This document shows positions 21,879 to 29,311 of a stretch of DNA of 30,293 nt, piece by piece. Each line of letters begins with the position of its first letter. Positions within the stretch are counted from its first letter, which is position 1. Both the position numbers and the translations under genes were made by a program. Source of the stretch: a virus; the IMG/VR virus record IMGVR_UViG_3300035232_001084, positions 1 to 30,293 of that record; one strand, written 5' to 3'. Under the pieces are notes generated by a model that was given only the letters and a program-made list of their open reading frames with translations, was not told the DNA's origin and made no database searches.

Positions 21879-22331
21879 ATGTATATAATTAAAGTTTACA
21901 AAGAACTCAAGATTTGGTGGCAAATAAGAAAGGTTGCCAAGACTGAGGAAGTTGCCTTAAAAGAAAAAGGCTTTAGGGTAGATTGGATTGGAAGAATCTA
22001 CACCGTGATTAATTTACCGGAAGAGGTTGCAACAGCACCAATTTCACAAGAAGGTTATGTCTTGATGAAACTAAGAGAACATGATAAATTTTTATTAGAA
22101 TTAGGTATTGCAGATTATGTATCACCTGAATTTGAAAAAATTAACAATACAGATTCTTTTCTTTTAGTGCTATCACCAGATAGAGAATATTTTAAATTAT
22201 GGCCATTCTTAGTATCAGCGTTTAAGACTGCTGGTTTAATTTTATTACTAAGACTCCTATATCTTCTATTTAGCCATAACCAGGAAAAAATTATAGAACT
22301 ATGGAACAAACTGATGATCCTAATATTTTAA
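21879..22331 (+). CDS. Hypothetical protein with C-terminal membrane segment (150 aa)
   Basis: Unrecognised. Residues 1-90 are soluble and mixed (VDWIGRIYTVINLPEEVATA; EGYVLMKLREHDKFLLELG). Around residues 90-105 is a strand-like stretch (SFLLVLSPDREYFKLW), and residues ~107-131 are a hydrophobic helix (AFKTAGLILLLRLLYLLF), so it is probably a tail-anchored membrane protein with the N-terminus in the cytoplasm. It starts 21 nt after the sigma gene, with no promoter seen, and overlaps the next gene by 31 nt. The role is unknown; a membrane-linked host takeover function is possible. Confidence 0.75.
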   Translation: MYIIKVYKELKIWWQIRKVAKTEEVALKEKGFRVDWIGRIYTVINLPEEVATAPISQEGYVLMKLREHDKFLLELGIADYVSPEFEKINNTDSFLLVLSPDREYFKLWPFLVSAFKTAGLILLLRLLYLLFSHNQEKIIELWNKLMILIF

Positions 22332-22537
22332 GAAAACAGGTTGATAAAATAGAGAAGGAAGTTAACCATCTCGAAAAAGTAAAAGAAGAAATACAAAACG
22401 AATGTAAGCACAAAGGCGAAACCTTTGTACAATTTGATAAATCAAACTCTATGAAAAAATATTGCTCTGAATGTAAAAGAGAACTAGGTTATCCTACGAA
22501 AGCAGAGCAAGAAACATTTCTAGGTAAAAAACAATAA
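22301..22537 (+). CDS. Small coiled-coil / zinc-ribbon-like protein (78 aa)
   Basis: The N-terminal half is a charged coiled coil (DKIEKEVNHLEKVKEEI). The C-terminal half has Cys34 and His36 (ECKHKG) and Cys55-x-x-Cys58 (KYCSECKRELGYPT), a plausible one-zinc ribbon. It overlaps the previous gene by 31 nt and ends 1 nt before the exonuclease gene, so it is translationally coupled with it. It might be a DNA- or protein-binding partner of that nuclease, but nothing proves it. Confidence 0.78.
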   Translation: MEQTDDPNILRKQVDKIEKEVNHLEKVKEEIQNECKHKGETFVQFDKSNSMKKYCSECKRELGYPTKAEQETFLGKKQ

Positions 22538-22538
22538 T

Positions 22539-23288
22539 ATGGCAACAGCTGAATCCTTAGCAACAACAGAAACTATAAATGGCAAAAGATACTATAACTT
22601 AGGTAAAGGTATTAAGTATCCATCGGTAACTACTATCTTAGGGGCAATGACTGATAAATCAGGAATTGATAAATGGAGAAAACGTGTAGGTGATAAAGAA
22701 GCAGACAGAATTTCTAAGTTCTCCGCAAACCGAGGAACTGTAATGCATCAGTTTTGTGAATACTTTTTAGGTTCAGAAAAAGAAACTGTTAGAGAAAGGT
22801 TAATGGAAGCACAAACCCTTATAGGACCATTTGTTAAAGAAAATGGTTTTACCGAGGAAGAAACTAATGTAGGTAGAAAACTCTTCTTTAATTTTTATAA
22901 TAATGAATGTTTTGACAGGATAGCTAAAGTAGTATCCATAGAAGATACATTACATTCACCTCAGATGGGTGGTTATGCAGGTAGAGTTGATATTATTTAT
23001 GAGAATAAAAAAGCTCATCTAGTCGTCTTAGATTTTAAATCTTCAAAGAAACCTAAAAGAGAAGGTTGGATTGAAAATTATAAAATGCAAATTGCTGCAT
23101 ATTCTTTAGCTTATTGGGAAATGCATGGTGTTAAACCAGAAGGTGGTGAGATTTGGATTAGTAATGAATCTGACGCATTTCCGCAAGTATTTGAAATGAC
23201 ATTTGATGATATATCATTTTATGGAAAGAAATTCCTTTCTTTAGTAAAGGAGTTTCATGAAAAGTATCCATTAAACGAGAATATATAA
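22539..23288 (+). CDS. PD-(D/E)XK exonuclease (RecB/MGME1-like)
   Basis: A DNA exonuclease of the RecB-like nuclease fold, 249 residues. Motifs are His70 in GTVMHQFCEYF, Asp151 in AGRVDIIYE, Asp165-x-Lys167 in VLDFKSSKK, and Gln184-x-x-x-Tyr188 in YKMQIAAYSLA, the full active site in the usual order. The N-terminal YPSVTTILGAM is a shared feature of phage and mitochondrial MGME1-type members. It may act in host DNA breakdown, recombination or end processing. It follows the coiled-coil/zinc gene by 1 nt. No helicase domain is present. Confidence 0.88.
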   Translation: MATAESLATTETINGKRYYNLGKGIKYPSVTTILGAMTDKSGIDKWRKRVGDKEADRISKFSANRGTVMHQFCEYFLGSEKETVRERLMEAQTLIGPFVKENGFTEEETNVGRKLFFNFYNNECFDRIAKVVSIEDTLHSPQMGGYAGRVDIIYENKKAHLVVLDFKSSKKPKREGWIENYKMQIAAYSLAYWEMHGVKPEGGEIWISNESDAFPQVFEMTFDDISFYGKKFLSLVKEFHEKYPLNENI

Positions 23289-23293
23289 AAAAA
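23282..23293 (+). promoter_or_regulatory. TATATAAAAAAA motif before capsid-targeted small protein
   Basis: TATATAAAAAAA overlaps the stop codon of the exonuclease gene and lies 13 nt before the ATG at 23307. It is identical to the motif at 1057-1068 in front of the tail sheath, which would fit late expression of a head-packaged protein. Confidence 0.35.
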
Positions 23294-23306
23294 GATTAAA
23301 AACTAA

Positions 23307-23594
23307 ATGGCAATTAAATCATTTAAGGATTTTATTAATGAAGAACTCGATCATGTAAGACATAAAAAGGTTAAACATGTAGAGGATCATGATCCAGAAG
23401 ATTCTGCAAATAAAGAAGCCGAGGCTAATGCTGAGGAGTATTTACAAAAAGTAGAAGAAGAATGCCCTAGATGTGGAGAACATTCTGATGATTGTCAATG
23501 TGAAGAAGATGATCCTTGGTCTACTCAAAATTATCATAGAGTACCTAAAGGTTCAGAACATACAGCAAAACCAAAACAAGAATTTAAAAAATAA
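23307..23594 (+). CDS. Small charged protein with capsid-targeting N-terminus (putative internal head protein)
   Basis: Residues 4-12 (KSFKDFINE) match the T4 internal-protein targeting pattern K-x-[YF]-x-x-F-I-x-E, cut by the prohead protease after I-x-E. The remaining ~83 residues are very polar: a His/Lys-rich stretch (VRHKKVKHVEDHD), an acidic helix (EAEANAEEYLQKVEEE), a Cys cluster CPRCGEHSDDCQC that could bind zinc, and a Lys-rich end. Size and composition resemble T4 internal proteins IPI-IPIII, some of which are injected and block host defences. It is preceded by a TATATAAAAAAA motif. The targeting peptide is seen; packaging and function are inferred. Confidence 0.78.
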   Translation: MAIKSFKDFINEELDHVRHKKVKHVEDHDPEDSANKEAEANAEEYLQKVEEECPRCGEHSDDCQCEEDDPWSTQNYHRVPKGSEHTAKPKQEFKK

Positions 23595-23598
23595 AACA

Positions 23599-23886
23599 AT
23601 GAGTAAATTTAACAAATTTTTTGCAGATCATGGAATTAAAATAGTTTTAGCATTAATGTTGCTAACTTATTTTAAATCATGTAGTATTGATTCAGAAGTA
23701 GAAAGAATCAAAAAAGAACAACGAATTTTAACTACAGAGATTGATACATTATCATCTCAACTAGTAAATGAGGAGGAAATGATATATCTTATCAAAACCG
23801 TTCCTGCTTGGAAAACTCTAAGAATTGAAGAAATTTCTGATAAAGAAAGAATCTCTATCAATGCATTAGAAGAAAAAGAAGACTAA
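23599..23886 (+). CDS. Small membrane protein with coiled coil (95 aa)
   Basis: An earlier in-frame ATG at 23473 would overlap the previous gene deeply. The start at 23599 follows that gene's stop by 4 nt and gives a sensible protein. Residues ~13-28 are hydrophobic (GIKIVLALMLLTYF), and a charged coiled coil follows (SEVERIKKEQRILTTEIDTL, then SSQLVNEEE). The N-terminus is basic, so N-in/C-out topology is likely. The layout resembles an inner-membrane spanin of phage lysis cassettes, and an endolysin lies 2 kb downstream, but many phage membrane proteins look alike. Function is uncertain. Confidence 0.72.
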   Translation: MSKFNKFFADHGIKIVLALMLLTYFKSCSIDSEVERIKKEQRILTTEIDTLSSQLVNEEEMIYLIKTVPAWKTLRIEEISDKERISINALEEKED

Positions 23887-23888
23887 AT

Positions 23889-24491
23889 GTGGCTAGTAGA
23901 GTACCTATAATTCCAGGAGTTCCTACTCCAAGTGATCCTCAATGTTCGTTAACCTATTGCGGTAGAATAATTGCACAGGTAGATTGTATTAAGTATATAA
24001 TGCAAGGTACTACTGCATGCATAGACATACAGTTATTTGGATCAAATGATTTACCTCTTAACTTAGATAATTTTTGTGATATACAAATTCAGCTAACGAA
24101 TGAATTGGAATGTGTAGTTGCAAATTTTTGGTGGCCTTCTATCCCATCAGGTTCAAAAGGATTCCTTATAGATATTTTACAGTTTACTGATACTTCAGGT
24201 GTCATACACAATGAAGGTTTAATTAGAATATGTTTATCAGCAGCATGTACAAAGGCTACTGGCCCAGGAGCAATTTCAGCAGAAATATTATTAACTGAAT
24301 GTCCAGGTGGTCATTATCCTGAAACAGGAACACCAACAGGTGTAGGTCCTACTGGAGCTTTCCCAACAGGGTTTGAAGAAGTATACGGTATACCTTGTCT
24401 GTGGGTTGCAACAATACTTGAATCTAAAATCGCAAAAAATGGTGGCGATTCTGGATGTGGATCAGGTGGATTTGTAACAGGTGTAATATAA
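23889..24491 (+). CDS. Cys-rich hypothetical protein, possible virion component (200 aa)
   Basis: Starts with GTG at 23889 (GTG GCT AGT), 2 nt after the previous stop. The ATG at 23887 is in another frame. It has 11 Cys residues, an unusually high count for this phage. The body is beta-rich (CIDIQLFGSND; CDIQIQLTNELECVV). A Gly/Pro/Thr linker (GTPTGVGPTGAFPTG) is reminiscent of short collagen-like stretches in phage structural proteins, and the C-terminus is Gly-rich. No signal peptide or membrane segment. I do not recognise the family. A head or tail decoration role is a guess. Confidence 0.72.
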   Translation: MASRVPIIPGVPTPSDPQCSLTYCGRIIAQVDCIKYIMQGTTACIDIQLFGSNDLPLNLDNFCDIQIQLTNELECVVANFWWPSIPSGSKGFLIDILQFTDTSGVIHNEGLIRICLSAACTKATGPGAISAEILLTECPGGHYPETGTPTGVGPTGAFPTGFEEVYGIPCLWVATILESKIAKNGGDSGCGSGGFVTGVI

Positions 24492-24499
24492 AATAATAT

Positions 24500-25267
24500 A
24501 TGAAAACTTTAAAAGAAAAATTAGTACACTTATCTATAATAGGAATATTTGTTAGCTTATATTTTTTAGTAGCTACAATTTCTATGATTAATTCTGTAGC
24601 CTTTTTTGATTTAGCACATGACGGTTTAATGAACTGGGCTTTAGCTATTGGCTTTGAATTAGGTGCGGCGGCTTCTCTTGCTGCAATTGTAATATTAGAT
24701 AAAACAAACAAGACAATGGTATGGAGTTTATTTTTACTTCTTACTGGATTCCAAATGATGGCTAACTCGTTTCATGCTTTTATTAATTTAGAAAATTATA
24801 TGGGTTGGATTGAATTATTTGGATTAGAAGAAGCTGAACCTATTTACCAAAAAAGAGTACTATCCATTGTAAGTGGAGCTATACTTCCATTAGTTGCATT
24901 AGGTTTTATTAAATCTCTTACTGATTATATAAAGCCTGAAGAAACTGTTACTGAAGAAGTACTCACTGAATTACCTAAAAAAGAAATTTCGGAAAATACT
25001 GCCGAAGAGATCAATGATCAACCCAAGGAAATAATAGAAGAGGTTATCGAGGAATCATCCAATATACCTAAGGAAACTGAAGATGATGTAATGCTTATTA
25101 AACCTGCTGTAGAAAAAAAAACTGAACTAGAAGCACAGCAGCTAAGTAGAACAAGTAAGACGAAAGTCCGTCATGTTGAAAAAGTACTTAAGGAAAACAA
25201 TGAATCTCTCAATACGAAGCTAGACAATTCCATTGCGATTAAGAAAAAGTATATACCAAAACCTTAA
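24500..25267 (+). CDS. Four-helix membrane protein with long charged cytoplasmic tail (255 aa)
   Basis: Four hydrophobic helices are visible at roughly residues 9-33 (SIIGIFVSLYFLVATI), 46-66 (WALAIGFELGAAASLAAIV), 72-94 (MVWSLFLLLTGFQMMA) and 120-142 (VLSIVSGAILPLVALGF). About 110 polar residues follow: first acidic and Glu-rich, then basic (KTKVRHVEKVLKEN), ending IKKKYIPKP. An even number of helices places both ends on the same side, probably the cytoplasm. The tail may bind a partner. It lies between a Cys-rich unknown gene and phoH. I do not recognise the family; holin-like or host-envelope functions are possible but not shown. Confidence 0.78.
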   Translation: MKTLKEKLVHLSIIGIFVSLYFLVATISMINSVAFFDLAHDGLMNWALAIGFELGAAASLAAIVILDKTNKTMVWSLFLLLTGFQMMANSFHAFINLENYMGWIELFGLEEAEPIYQKRVLSIVSGAILPLVALGFIKSLTDYIKPEETVTEEVLTELPKKEISENTAEEINDQPKEIIEEVIEESSNIPKETEDDVMLIKPAVEKKTELEAQQLSRTSKTKVRHVEKVLKENNESLNTKLDNSIAIKKKYIPKP

Positions 25268-25303
25268 GAAACTAAACTCTTAAAGTAAAAAAAATATTCG
25301 CAA

Positions 25304-26008
25304 ATGCCAGCTAGAACATACGACGACGAAGTCTTTCGTCAAAAACGAATCGTGAAAAATCCTATAAAATTTAACATATCTTTAAATGAAGAACAGAAAC
25401 TTGCAAAAGAACAAATTCTAAATAACACAGTAACAGTATTAGCCGGTAAAGCAGGTAGTGGTAAAACTCTATTAGCTTGCCAAGTAGCATTAGATGGTCT
25501 TTTTAGAAGACACTATGAAAAAATCATAATCACAAGACCAACCGTATCAAAAGAAGAGATCGGCTTTTTGCCTGGAGATCTTCATCAAAAGATGGATCCA
25601 TGGGTTCAGCCTATTTACCAAAACATGTACCTATTATATGGTAAAGAAAAAATTGATCCGTATATAAAAGAAGGTAAAATAGAAATTGTACCAGTTGCAT
25701 TTATGAGAGGTAGAACATTTTTAGATAGCTGTGTTATTGTAGATGAAGCACAAAATGTTACTATGACTCAAATGGAAATGATTGCCACAAGAATAGGACT
25801 AAGATCCAAAATGATTGTATGTGGTGATGATGGGCAAGTAGATTTAAAAAATAGAAGAGATTCAGGATTTAAGTTTTTATATAATCAAGGTAAAAAAGTA
25901 AAGAACGTTGTTTCTATAACTCTATTTGAAAACCATAGAGATCCAGTAGTAGATGACTTAATTGAGGTTTATGAAGAATACTATGAAAAGAGAGGAAAGA
26001 ATAAATAA
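25304..26008 (+). CDS. phoH: PhoH-like ATPase
   Basis: P-loop ATPase of the PhoH family, common in marine and T4-like phages, linked to RNA metabolism or phosphate stress but not settled. Walker A is GKAGSGKTLLAC (residues ~48-59). ITRPTVSKEEIGFLPGDL is the PhoH signature stretch. Walker B is VIVDEAQNVTMTQM, and VCGDDGQVDL is the sensor region. It has 234 residues, the length of the core ATPase domain, with no PIN or KH domain. It lies 36 nt after the membrane protein gene. An A-rich leader without Shine-Dalgarno precedes the ATG. Confidence 0.94.
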   Translation: MPARTYDDEVFRQKRIVKNPIKFNISLNEEQKLAKEQILNNTVTVLAGKAGSGKTLLACQVALDGLFRRHYEKIIITRPTVSKEEIGFLPGDLHQKMDPWVQPIYQNMYLLYGKEKIDPYIKEGKIEIVPVAFMRGRTFLDSCVIVDEAQNVTMTQMEMIATRIGLRSKMIVCGDDGQVDLKNRRDSGFKFLYNQGKKVKNVVSITLFENHRDPVVDDLIEVYEEYYEKRGKNK

Positions 26009-26026
26009 AACAAATTAATTAAAGTT

Positions 26027-26902
26027 ATGGTACTAAAAATTGGTTCTTGTGGAAAAGAAGTTAAAGAAATACAAAAATTCTTAAGAATAGTTATTGATGG
26101 TAAATTCGGTAAAAAAACTCATAACGCAGTATGTGTATGGCAAAAAGAAAATGACCTGGTGGTTGATGGCATTGTTGGTCCTGCCACTTGGAACGCTATG
26201 GGTATTGCTAGTACTGATAATTCAGAACTTGTTGAAGAAGCAGGGGATGGATTAATTATTCATTCTCATTACTTACCATCTGATGAATATATGACAGGTA
26301 GTAAACCTGAATATATTTTCCTTCACCATACAGCCGGTTGGAATAATCCTTTTAGAACAATAAATCATTGGGCTAATGACAAAAGAGGAAAGGTTGCTAC
26401 TGAGTTTGTATTAGGAGGACAATCAATTAAAGGTAATGATAATCAATATGATGGTGAATTAGTTCAATGTATGCCGCAAGGTGGTTGGGGCTGGCACTTA
26501 GGTACAGGTAGAAGTTTTATGCATAAAAATTCAGTAGGTATTGAAGTTAATAATTTTGGCTGGATTAAAAATGGAAAAACTTATGCAGGTACAATTGCTG
26601 ATCCTAATCAAATCGTAACATTAGCAAAACCTTTTAGAGGCCATAAAACATGGCATCGTTATTCTGATAAACAAATTGAGGTACTAAGAGATTGGATACT
26701 TTGGGTTGGTGAAAGAGATAACATAGACGTGAGAGCTGGATTACCTGCTCTTATTAAAGTAAAAGGTGCTGATGCATTTGAATTTAATCAAGATGTATTA
26801 GATGGAAAACATAAAGGATTATGGACACATAGTAATGTTCGTAAAACTAAATCTGATATGTTTCCTCAGCCTGAACTAATGGATATGTTAGTTTCTTTAT
26901 AA
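26027..26902 (+). CDS. Endolysin: peptidoglycan-binding domain + N-acetylmuramoyl-L-alanine amidase
   Basis: Lyses the host cell wall at the end of infection by cutting the bond between muramic acid and L-Ala. Residues 3-60 are a PG_binding_1 domain (GSCGKEVKEIQKFL; DGKFGKKTHNAVCVWQ; DGIVGPATWNAMG). Residues ~90-280 are an Amidase_2 domain: zinc-ligand region FLHHTAGWNN (His100/His101), GWGWHLGTGRSFMHKNSVG, and the distal ligands His268 and Asp277 in LWTHSNVRKTKSDMFP. No signal peptide is seen, so export would need a holin. It follows phoH by 18 nt and ends the transcription unit at the terminator 26958-26995. Confidence 0.92.
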   Translation: MVLKIGSCGKEVKEIQKFLRIVIDGKFGKKTHNAVCVWQKENDLVVDGIVGPATWNAMGIASTDNSELVEEAGDGLIIHSHYLPSDEYMTGSKPEYIFLHHTAGWNNPFRTINHWANDKRGKVATEFVLGGQSIKGNDNQYDGELVQCMPQGGWGWHLGTGRSFMHKNSVGIEVNNFGWIKNGKTYAGTIADPNQIVTLAKPFRGHKTWHRYSDKQIEVLRDWILWVGERDNIDVRAGLPALIKVKGADAFEFNQDVLDGKHKGLWTHSNVRKTKSDMFPQPELMDMLVSL

Positions 26903-26912
26903 ACTCTTATCT

Positions 26913-26925
26913 TGACACAATGTCA
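26913..26925 (+). repeat. Small inverted repeat TGACA-CAA-TGTCA
   Basis: TGACA (26913-26917), CAA, TGTCA (26921-26925), about 30 nt upstream of the terminator stem. TTGAC/GTCAA form a second overlapping pair (26912-26916 and 26928-26932). It could be an operator or chance. Nothing else supports it. Confidence 0.2.
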
Positions 26926-26957
26926 TAGTCAAACATAGAAAGATGACAATATTTCCG

Positions 26958-26995
26958 AAAAACCGTGCTATTTCACTTATGGCACGGTTTTTTCA
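26958..26995 (+). terminator. Intrinsic terminator after endolysin gene
   Basis: Stem AAAAACCGTGC (26958-26968) with GCACGGTTTTT (26982-26992), all pairs matched, extended by T-G and A-T pairs inside, with a ~9-nt loop and T run to 26993. It closes the unit that ends with the endolysin and is the main feature of the 149-nt gap before the Hsp20 gene. Confidence 0.92.
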
Positions 26996-27051
26996 GTATA
27001 TTAATTAATAAGGAACTAATCCTTGTTATAACTAAAAATTAATTAAAAATT

Positions 27052-27411
27052 ATGTTTGCATTTAAATCAAATTTTGATGAGATCCTAAAGGACCATCCGT
27101 TTTGGGGAGAATTAGATAAAATTAAAAATCCCTTTAAAGAATACCATTTTGATAAAGAAGATGGTAAATACATTTTAGAAATGCCAGTTCCTGGTTTTGA
27201 TAAAGAAGATATTAAAATTAAACTTATTAAGAACGACCTAAGTGTTGTAATTGAAAGTGAAGATAACCAGTGGACTCCACCTTTAAATAAAAGGTTTGGT
27301 TTGCCTGATGATTTTGATAGAAAGAAAATTAAAGCCAAGGTAGATAAAGGTATACTATATGTTACAATACCAACCAAAAAAGATTTAGAAAATGATATTG
27401 AAATATTGTGA
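27052..27411 (+). CDS. Small heat-shock protein (Hsp20/alpha-crystallin)
   Basis: ATP-independent holdase chaperone of 119 residues, as found in many T4-like marine phages. The alpha-crystallin domain is seen in KYILEMPVPGFDKEDIKIKL, DLSVVIESEDNQ, FGLPDDFDRKKIKAKVDKG and the conserved closing motif DKGILYVTIPTKK. The I-x-I/V tail is DIEIL. The N-terminal arm is short (about 28 residues). It probably protects structural proteins or host factors during infection. It starts after the terminator with its own AT-rich upstream DNA; no clear promoter box is visible. Confidence 0.92.
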   Translation: MFAFKSNFDEILKDHPFWGELDKIKNPFKEYHFDKEDGKYILEMPVPGFDKEDIKIKLIKNDLSVVIESEDNQWTPPLNKRFGLPDDFDRKKIKAKVDKGILYVTIPTKKDLENDIEIL

Positions 27412-27457
27412 AACTAAATTATTTTTAGGTATATAATAATAAACAAATTTATAAATT

Positions 27458-27715
27458 ATGTCAAAAGAAACTACACAAAACCAAGAAGCTACCTCTGCAG
27501 AGTTAACTCATGGGCAAGCTGTTAATGTTCTTATTCAAGCTGCGCGAATTGCACAGACGAAAGGAGCATTTACATTAGAAGATGCTGAAATGGTATCTAA
27601 AGCAATTAGAGTATTTGTACCACCAACAACAGAAGGTGAAAACACAGATGCTGTAATGAATGAAGAAACTGAAGAAGCTGAAGCAGTTGAACCTGTTGTT
27701 ATGAAAGTAAAGTAA
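27458..27715 (+). CDS. Hypothetical conserved phage protein (85 aa)
   Basis: The central part (LTHGQAVNVLIQAARIAQTK, then GAFTLEDAEMVSKAIRVFV) is a helical motif I associate with a small protein of unknown function common in T4-like phages of marine bacteria. The C-terminal 25 residues are acidic and probably disordered (TEEAEAVEPVV). No Cys or membrane segment. It lies 46 nt after the Hsp20 gene and ends 23 nt before a strong terminator, so it closes that unit. Confidence 0.78.
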   Translation: MSKETTQNQEATSAELTHGQAVNVLIQAARIAQTKGAFTLEDAEMVSKAIRVFVPPTTEGENTDAVMNEETEEAEAVEPVVMKVK

Positions 27716-27738
27716 ATCTTACTTCTTATTAGTTTTAG

Positions 27739-27766
27739 AAAAGGGAGGAGAGATCCTCTCTTTTTT
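27739..27766 (+). terminator. Intrinsic terminator before glycosyltransferase cluster
   Basis: Stem AAAAGGGAGGA (27739-27749) with TCCTCTCTTTT (27754-27764), eleven pairs with one G-U, loop GAGA, then T run to 27766. It separates the Hsp20 unit from the glycosyltransferase genes. Confidence 0.92.
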
Positions 27767-27797
27767 AGTATGAATAAATAAAAAAACAAAACACAGG

Positions 27798-28556
27798 ATG
27801 CCTAGACGCAGAATACCAAAGGTGTTTATTAAACCTAAAAATAGTAGAGATACAATTGAATCTACTACCGTTAATAAAATAAATAGGCAAGCATCAGTGG
27901 TCAACCCAGATAAGAATACTCAAAATGTACATGGTGAATTTTTTAGTGAAAGTTCACATATGATGAAGGATATTGTTTTTGTTGCTTATTATACATTTAA
28001 TACTCCGTATGAAACTGAAGCCGCAAAACTCAAAGCATCCTTAAAGAAACTAAATTTATTACATGATATTGTACCTATAGCAAGCGTAGGTAATTGGCAA
28101 GATAATACTAGATTTAAAGCAAAGTTTTTACAGCAGATGTTAGTAAAGCATAAAGATAAAAATTTAGTATACATCGATGTTGATGCTATTGTTCATTCCA
28201 TACCTATTCATTTTAAAGATTACACATGTGATGTTGGTTTACGATACCAAGACTTTAGGTGGAGAAAAAACGAATGTTTAAGTGGTACTATATTTTTAGC
28301 TAATAATGATAGGGTTATGAAATTATGCGAAACTTGGGAAAAGATTAATGTAAAAGAAAGGGCTAATAGAAATAATTTAGAACAATGGAATTTAGGTAGT
28401 GCAATTACATCTATGAAATCTGAATTAAATCTTAATGTAAAAAACCTTCCACCTGAATATACATTTATATTTGATAGTATGAAAGTTATGTATCCTAGTG
28501 TAAAACCGGTTATTGAACATTTTCAAGCAAGCAGACAAAACAGAGGAAACGCGTAA
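27798..28556 (+). CDS. Glycosyltransferase-like protein (DxD type) with N-terminal basic module
   Basis: Probable sugar transferase of the GT-A fold, 252 residues. The body starts at about residue 57 (KDIVFVAYYTFNTPYETEA). The nucleotide-sugar/metal motif is YIDVDAIVHS, and further family-like parts are SGTIFLANNDRVMKLCETW and EQWNLGSAI. The first ~55 residues form a separate basic module (MPRRRIPKVFIKPKN, ending NVHGEFF) that reappears at the start of the gene at 29304. That shared start supports the ATG at 27798 over the ATG at 27960. The next gene overlaps by one base. Targets may be virion proteins, host surface sugars or modified DNA; none can be chosen from the sequence. Confidence 0.8.
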   Translation: MPRRRIPKVFIKPKNSRDTIESTTVNKINRQASVVNPDKNTQNVHGEFFSESSHMMKDIVFVAYYTFNTPYETEAAKLKASLKKLNLLHDIVPIASVGNWQDNTRFKAKFLQQMLVKHKDKNLVYIDVDAIVHSIPIHFKDYTCDVGLRYQDFRWRKNECLSGTIFLANNDRVMKLCETWEKINVKERANRNNLEQWNLGSAITSMKSELNLNVKNLPPEYTFIFDSMKVMYPSVKPVIEHFQASRQNRGNA

Positions 28557-29311
28557 TGAATGAATTAGTAGTTGTAATAGTAAATAGAAATTGTTTGAGA
28601 TATACAAAATCTCTTATGAAAGACTTAAGCCTTCAGAGTAATAGAAACTTTGATTTGGTATTAATTGATAATGCATCAACTGAACCAGGCACAGATGAAT
28701 TTATTCAGAGTTTGTTACAAAAGACTCCTCATACTATAATTAAAAATCCTGATAATGAATCTCTTAATAAAATATGGAATAGGTATGCTAATGATCCTAG
28801 GTATAAATATGCATCCTTTTTAAATAATGATATAGAAATTCCTACTAATTTTATAGATGATACCTTGACTATATTTAAGAGAGAAGGTAATGTATCTTGC
28901 GTTATACATGCAACTAATCATAATGAATATCAAACAGTAAAATCTAAATTAGATTATAAAGTATTACCTACAACTCTTCATGTAAGACAAGGCTGGGATT
29001 TAACTATTAAGACTGAAACATGGGAGCCTATTCCTGAAACTTTAAAATTTTATTGTGGAGATGATTTTATTTATGAAATGATGAGAAGGAAAAATTTATA
29101 CGTGGCAGTTGCCTTAAGCTCTCCGGTAATACATTATCAAGGAATGACCAGAAAAAACAGCTCGCCTGAAGTTGATAATAAAATTAGACACCAGGCATTA
29201 GCTGATATTGCAGAATATAAGAGATTAGGATACCCTCATATATGGACTCAGTTATCACCCTATTCAATTATGCACCCAACATATAAAACATTTAATTACG
29301 AAAATGGCTAG
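28556..29311 (+). CDS. Family 2 glycosyltransferase (GT-A)
   Basis: Transfers a sugar from a nucleotide-sugar donor; 251 residues. The N-terminal nucleotide-binding half is typical: LVVVIVNRNCLRYTKSLMKD, LVLIDNASTEPGTDEF and SFLNNDIEIP (the DxD region reads NDIE). The C-terminal half has FYCGDDFIYEMMRRK, corresponding to the ED/catalytic acid region, and ALSSPVIHYQG. No membrane segment, so a soluble enzyme. It starts within the stop of the previous gene (TAATG) and overlaps the next gene by 8 nt, so three glycosyltransferase genes are translated together. It lacks the basic N-terminal module of its two neighbours. Confidence 0.88.
   Translation: MNELVVVIVNRNCLRYTKSLMKDLSLQSNRNFDLVLIDNASTEPGTDEFIQSLLQKTPHTIIKNPDNESLNKIWNRYANDPRYKYASFLNNDIEIPTNFIDDTLTIFKREGNVSCVIHATNHNEYQTVKSKLDYKVLPTTLHVRQGWDLTIKTETWEPIPETLKFYCGDDFIYEMMRRKNLYVAVALSSPVIHYQGMTRKNSSPEVDNKIRHQALADIAEYKRLGYPHIWTQLSPYSIMHPTYKTFNYENG

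Noticed and set aside
23473-23598. Upstream ATG at 23473 for the small membrane protein
   Set aside because: It would overlap the clearly coding previous gene by over 120 nt and encode an Ile/Lys/Asn-rich stretch typical of a shadow frame; ATG at 23599 fits the spacing.
27010-27024. AAGGA-ACTAA-TCCTT hairpin before the Hsp20 gene as a regulatory thermometer
   Set aside because: The stem is only 5 bp and does not cover the start codon; no further support.
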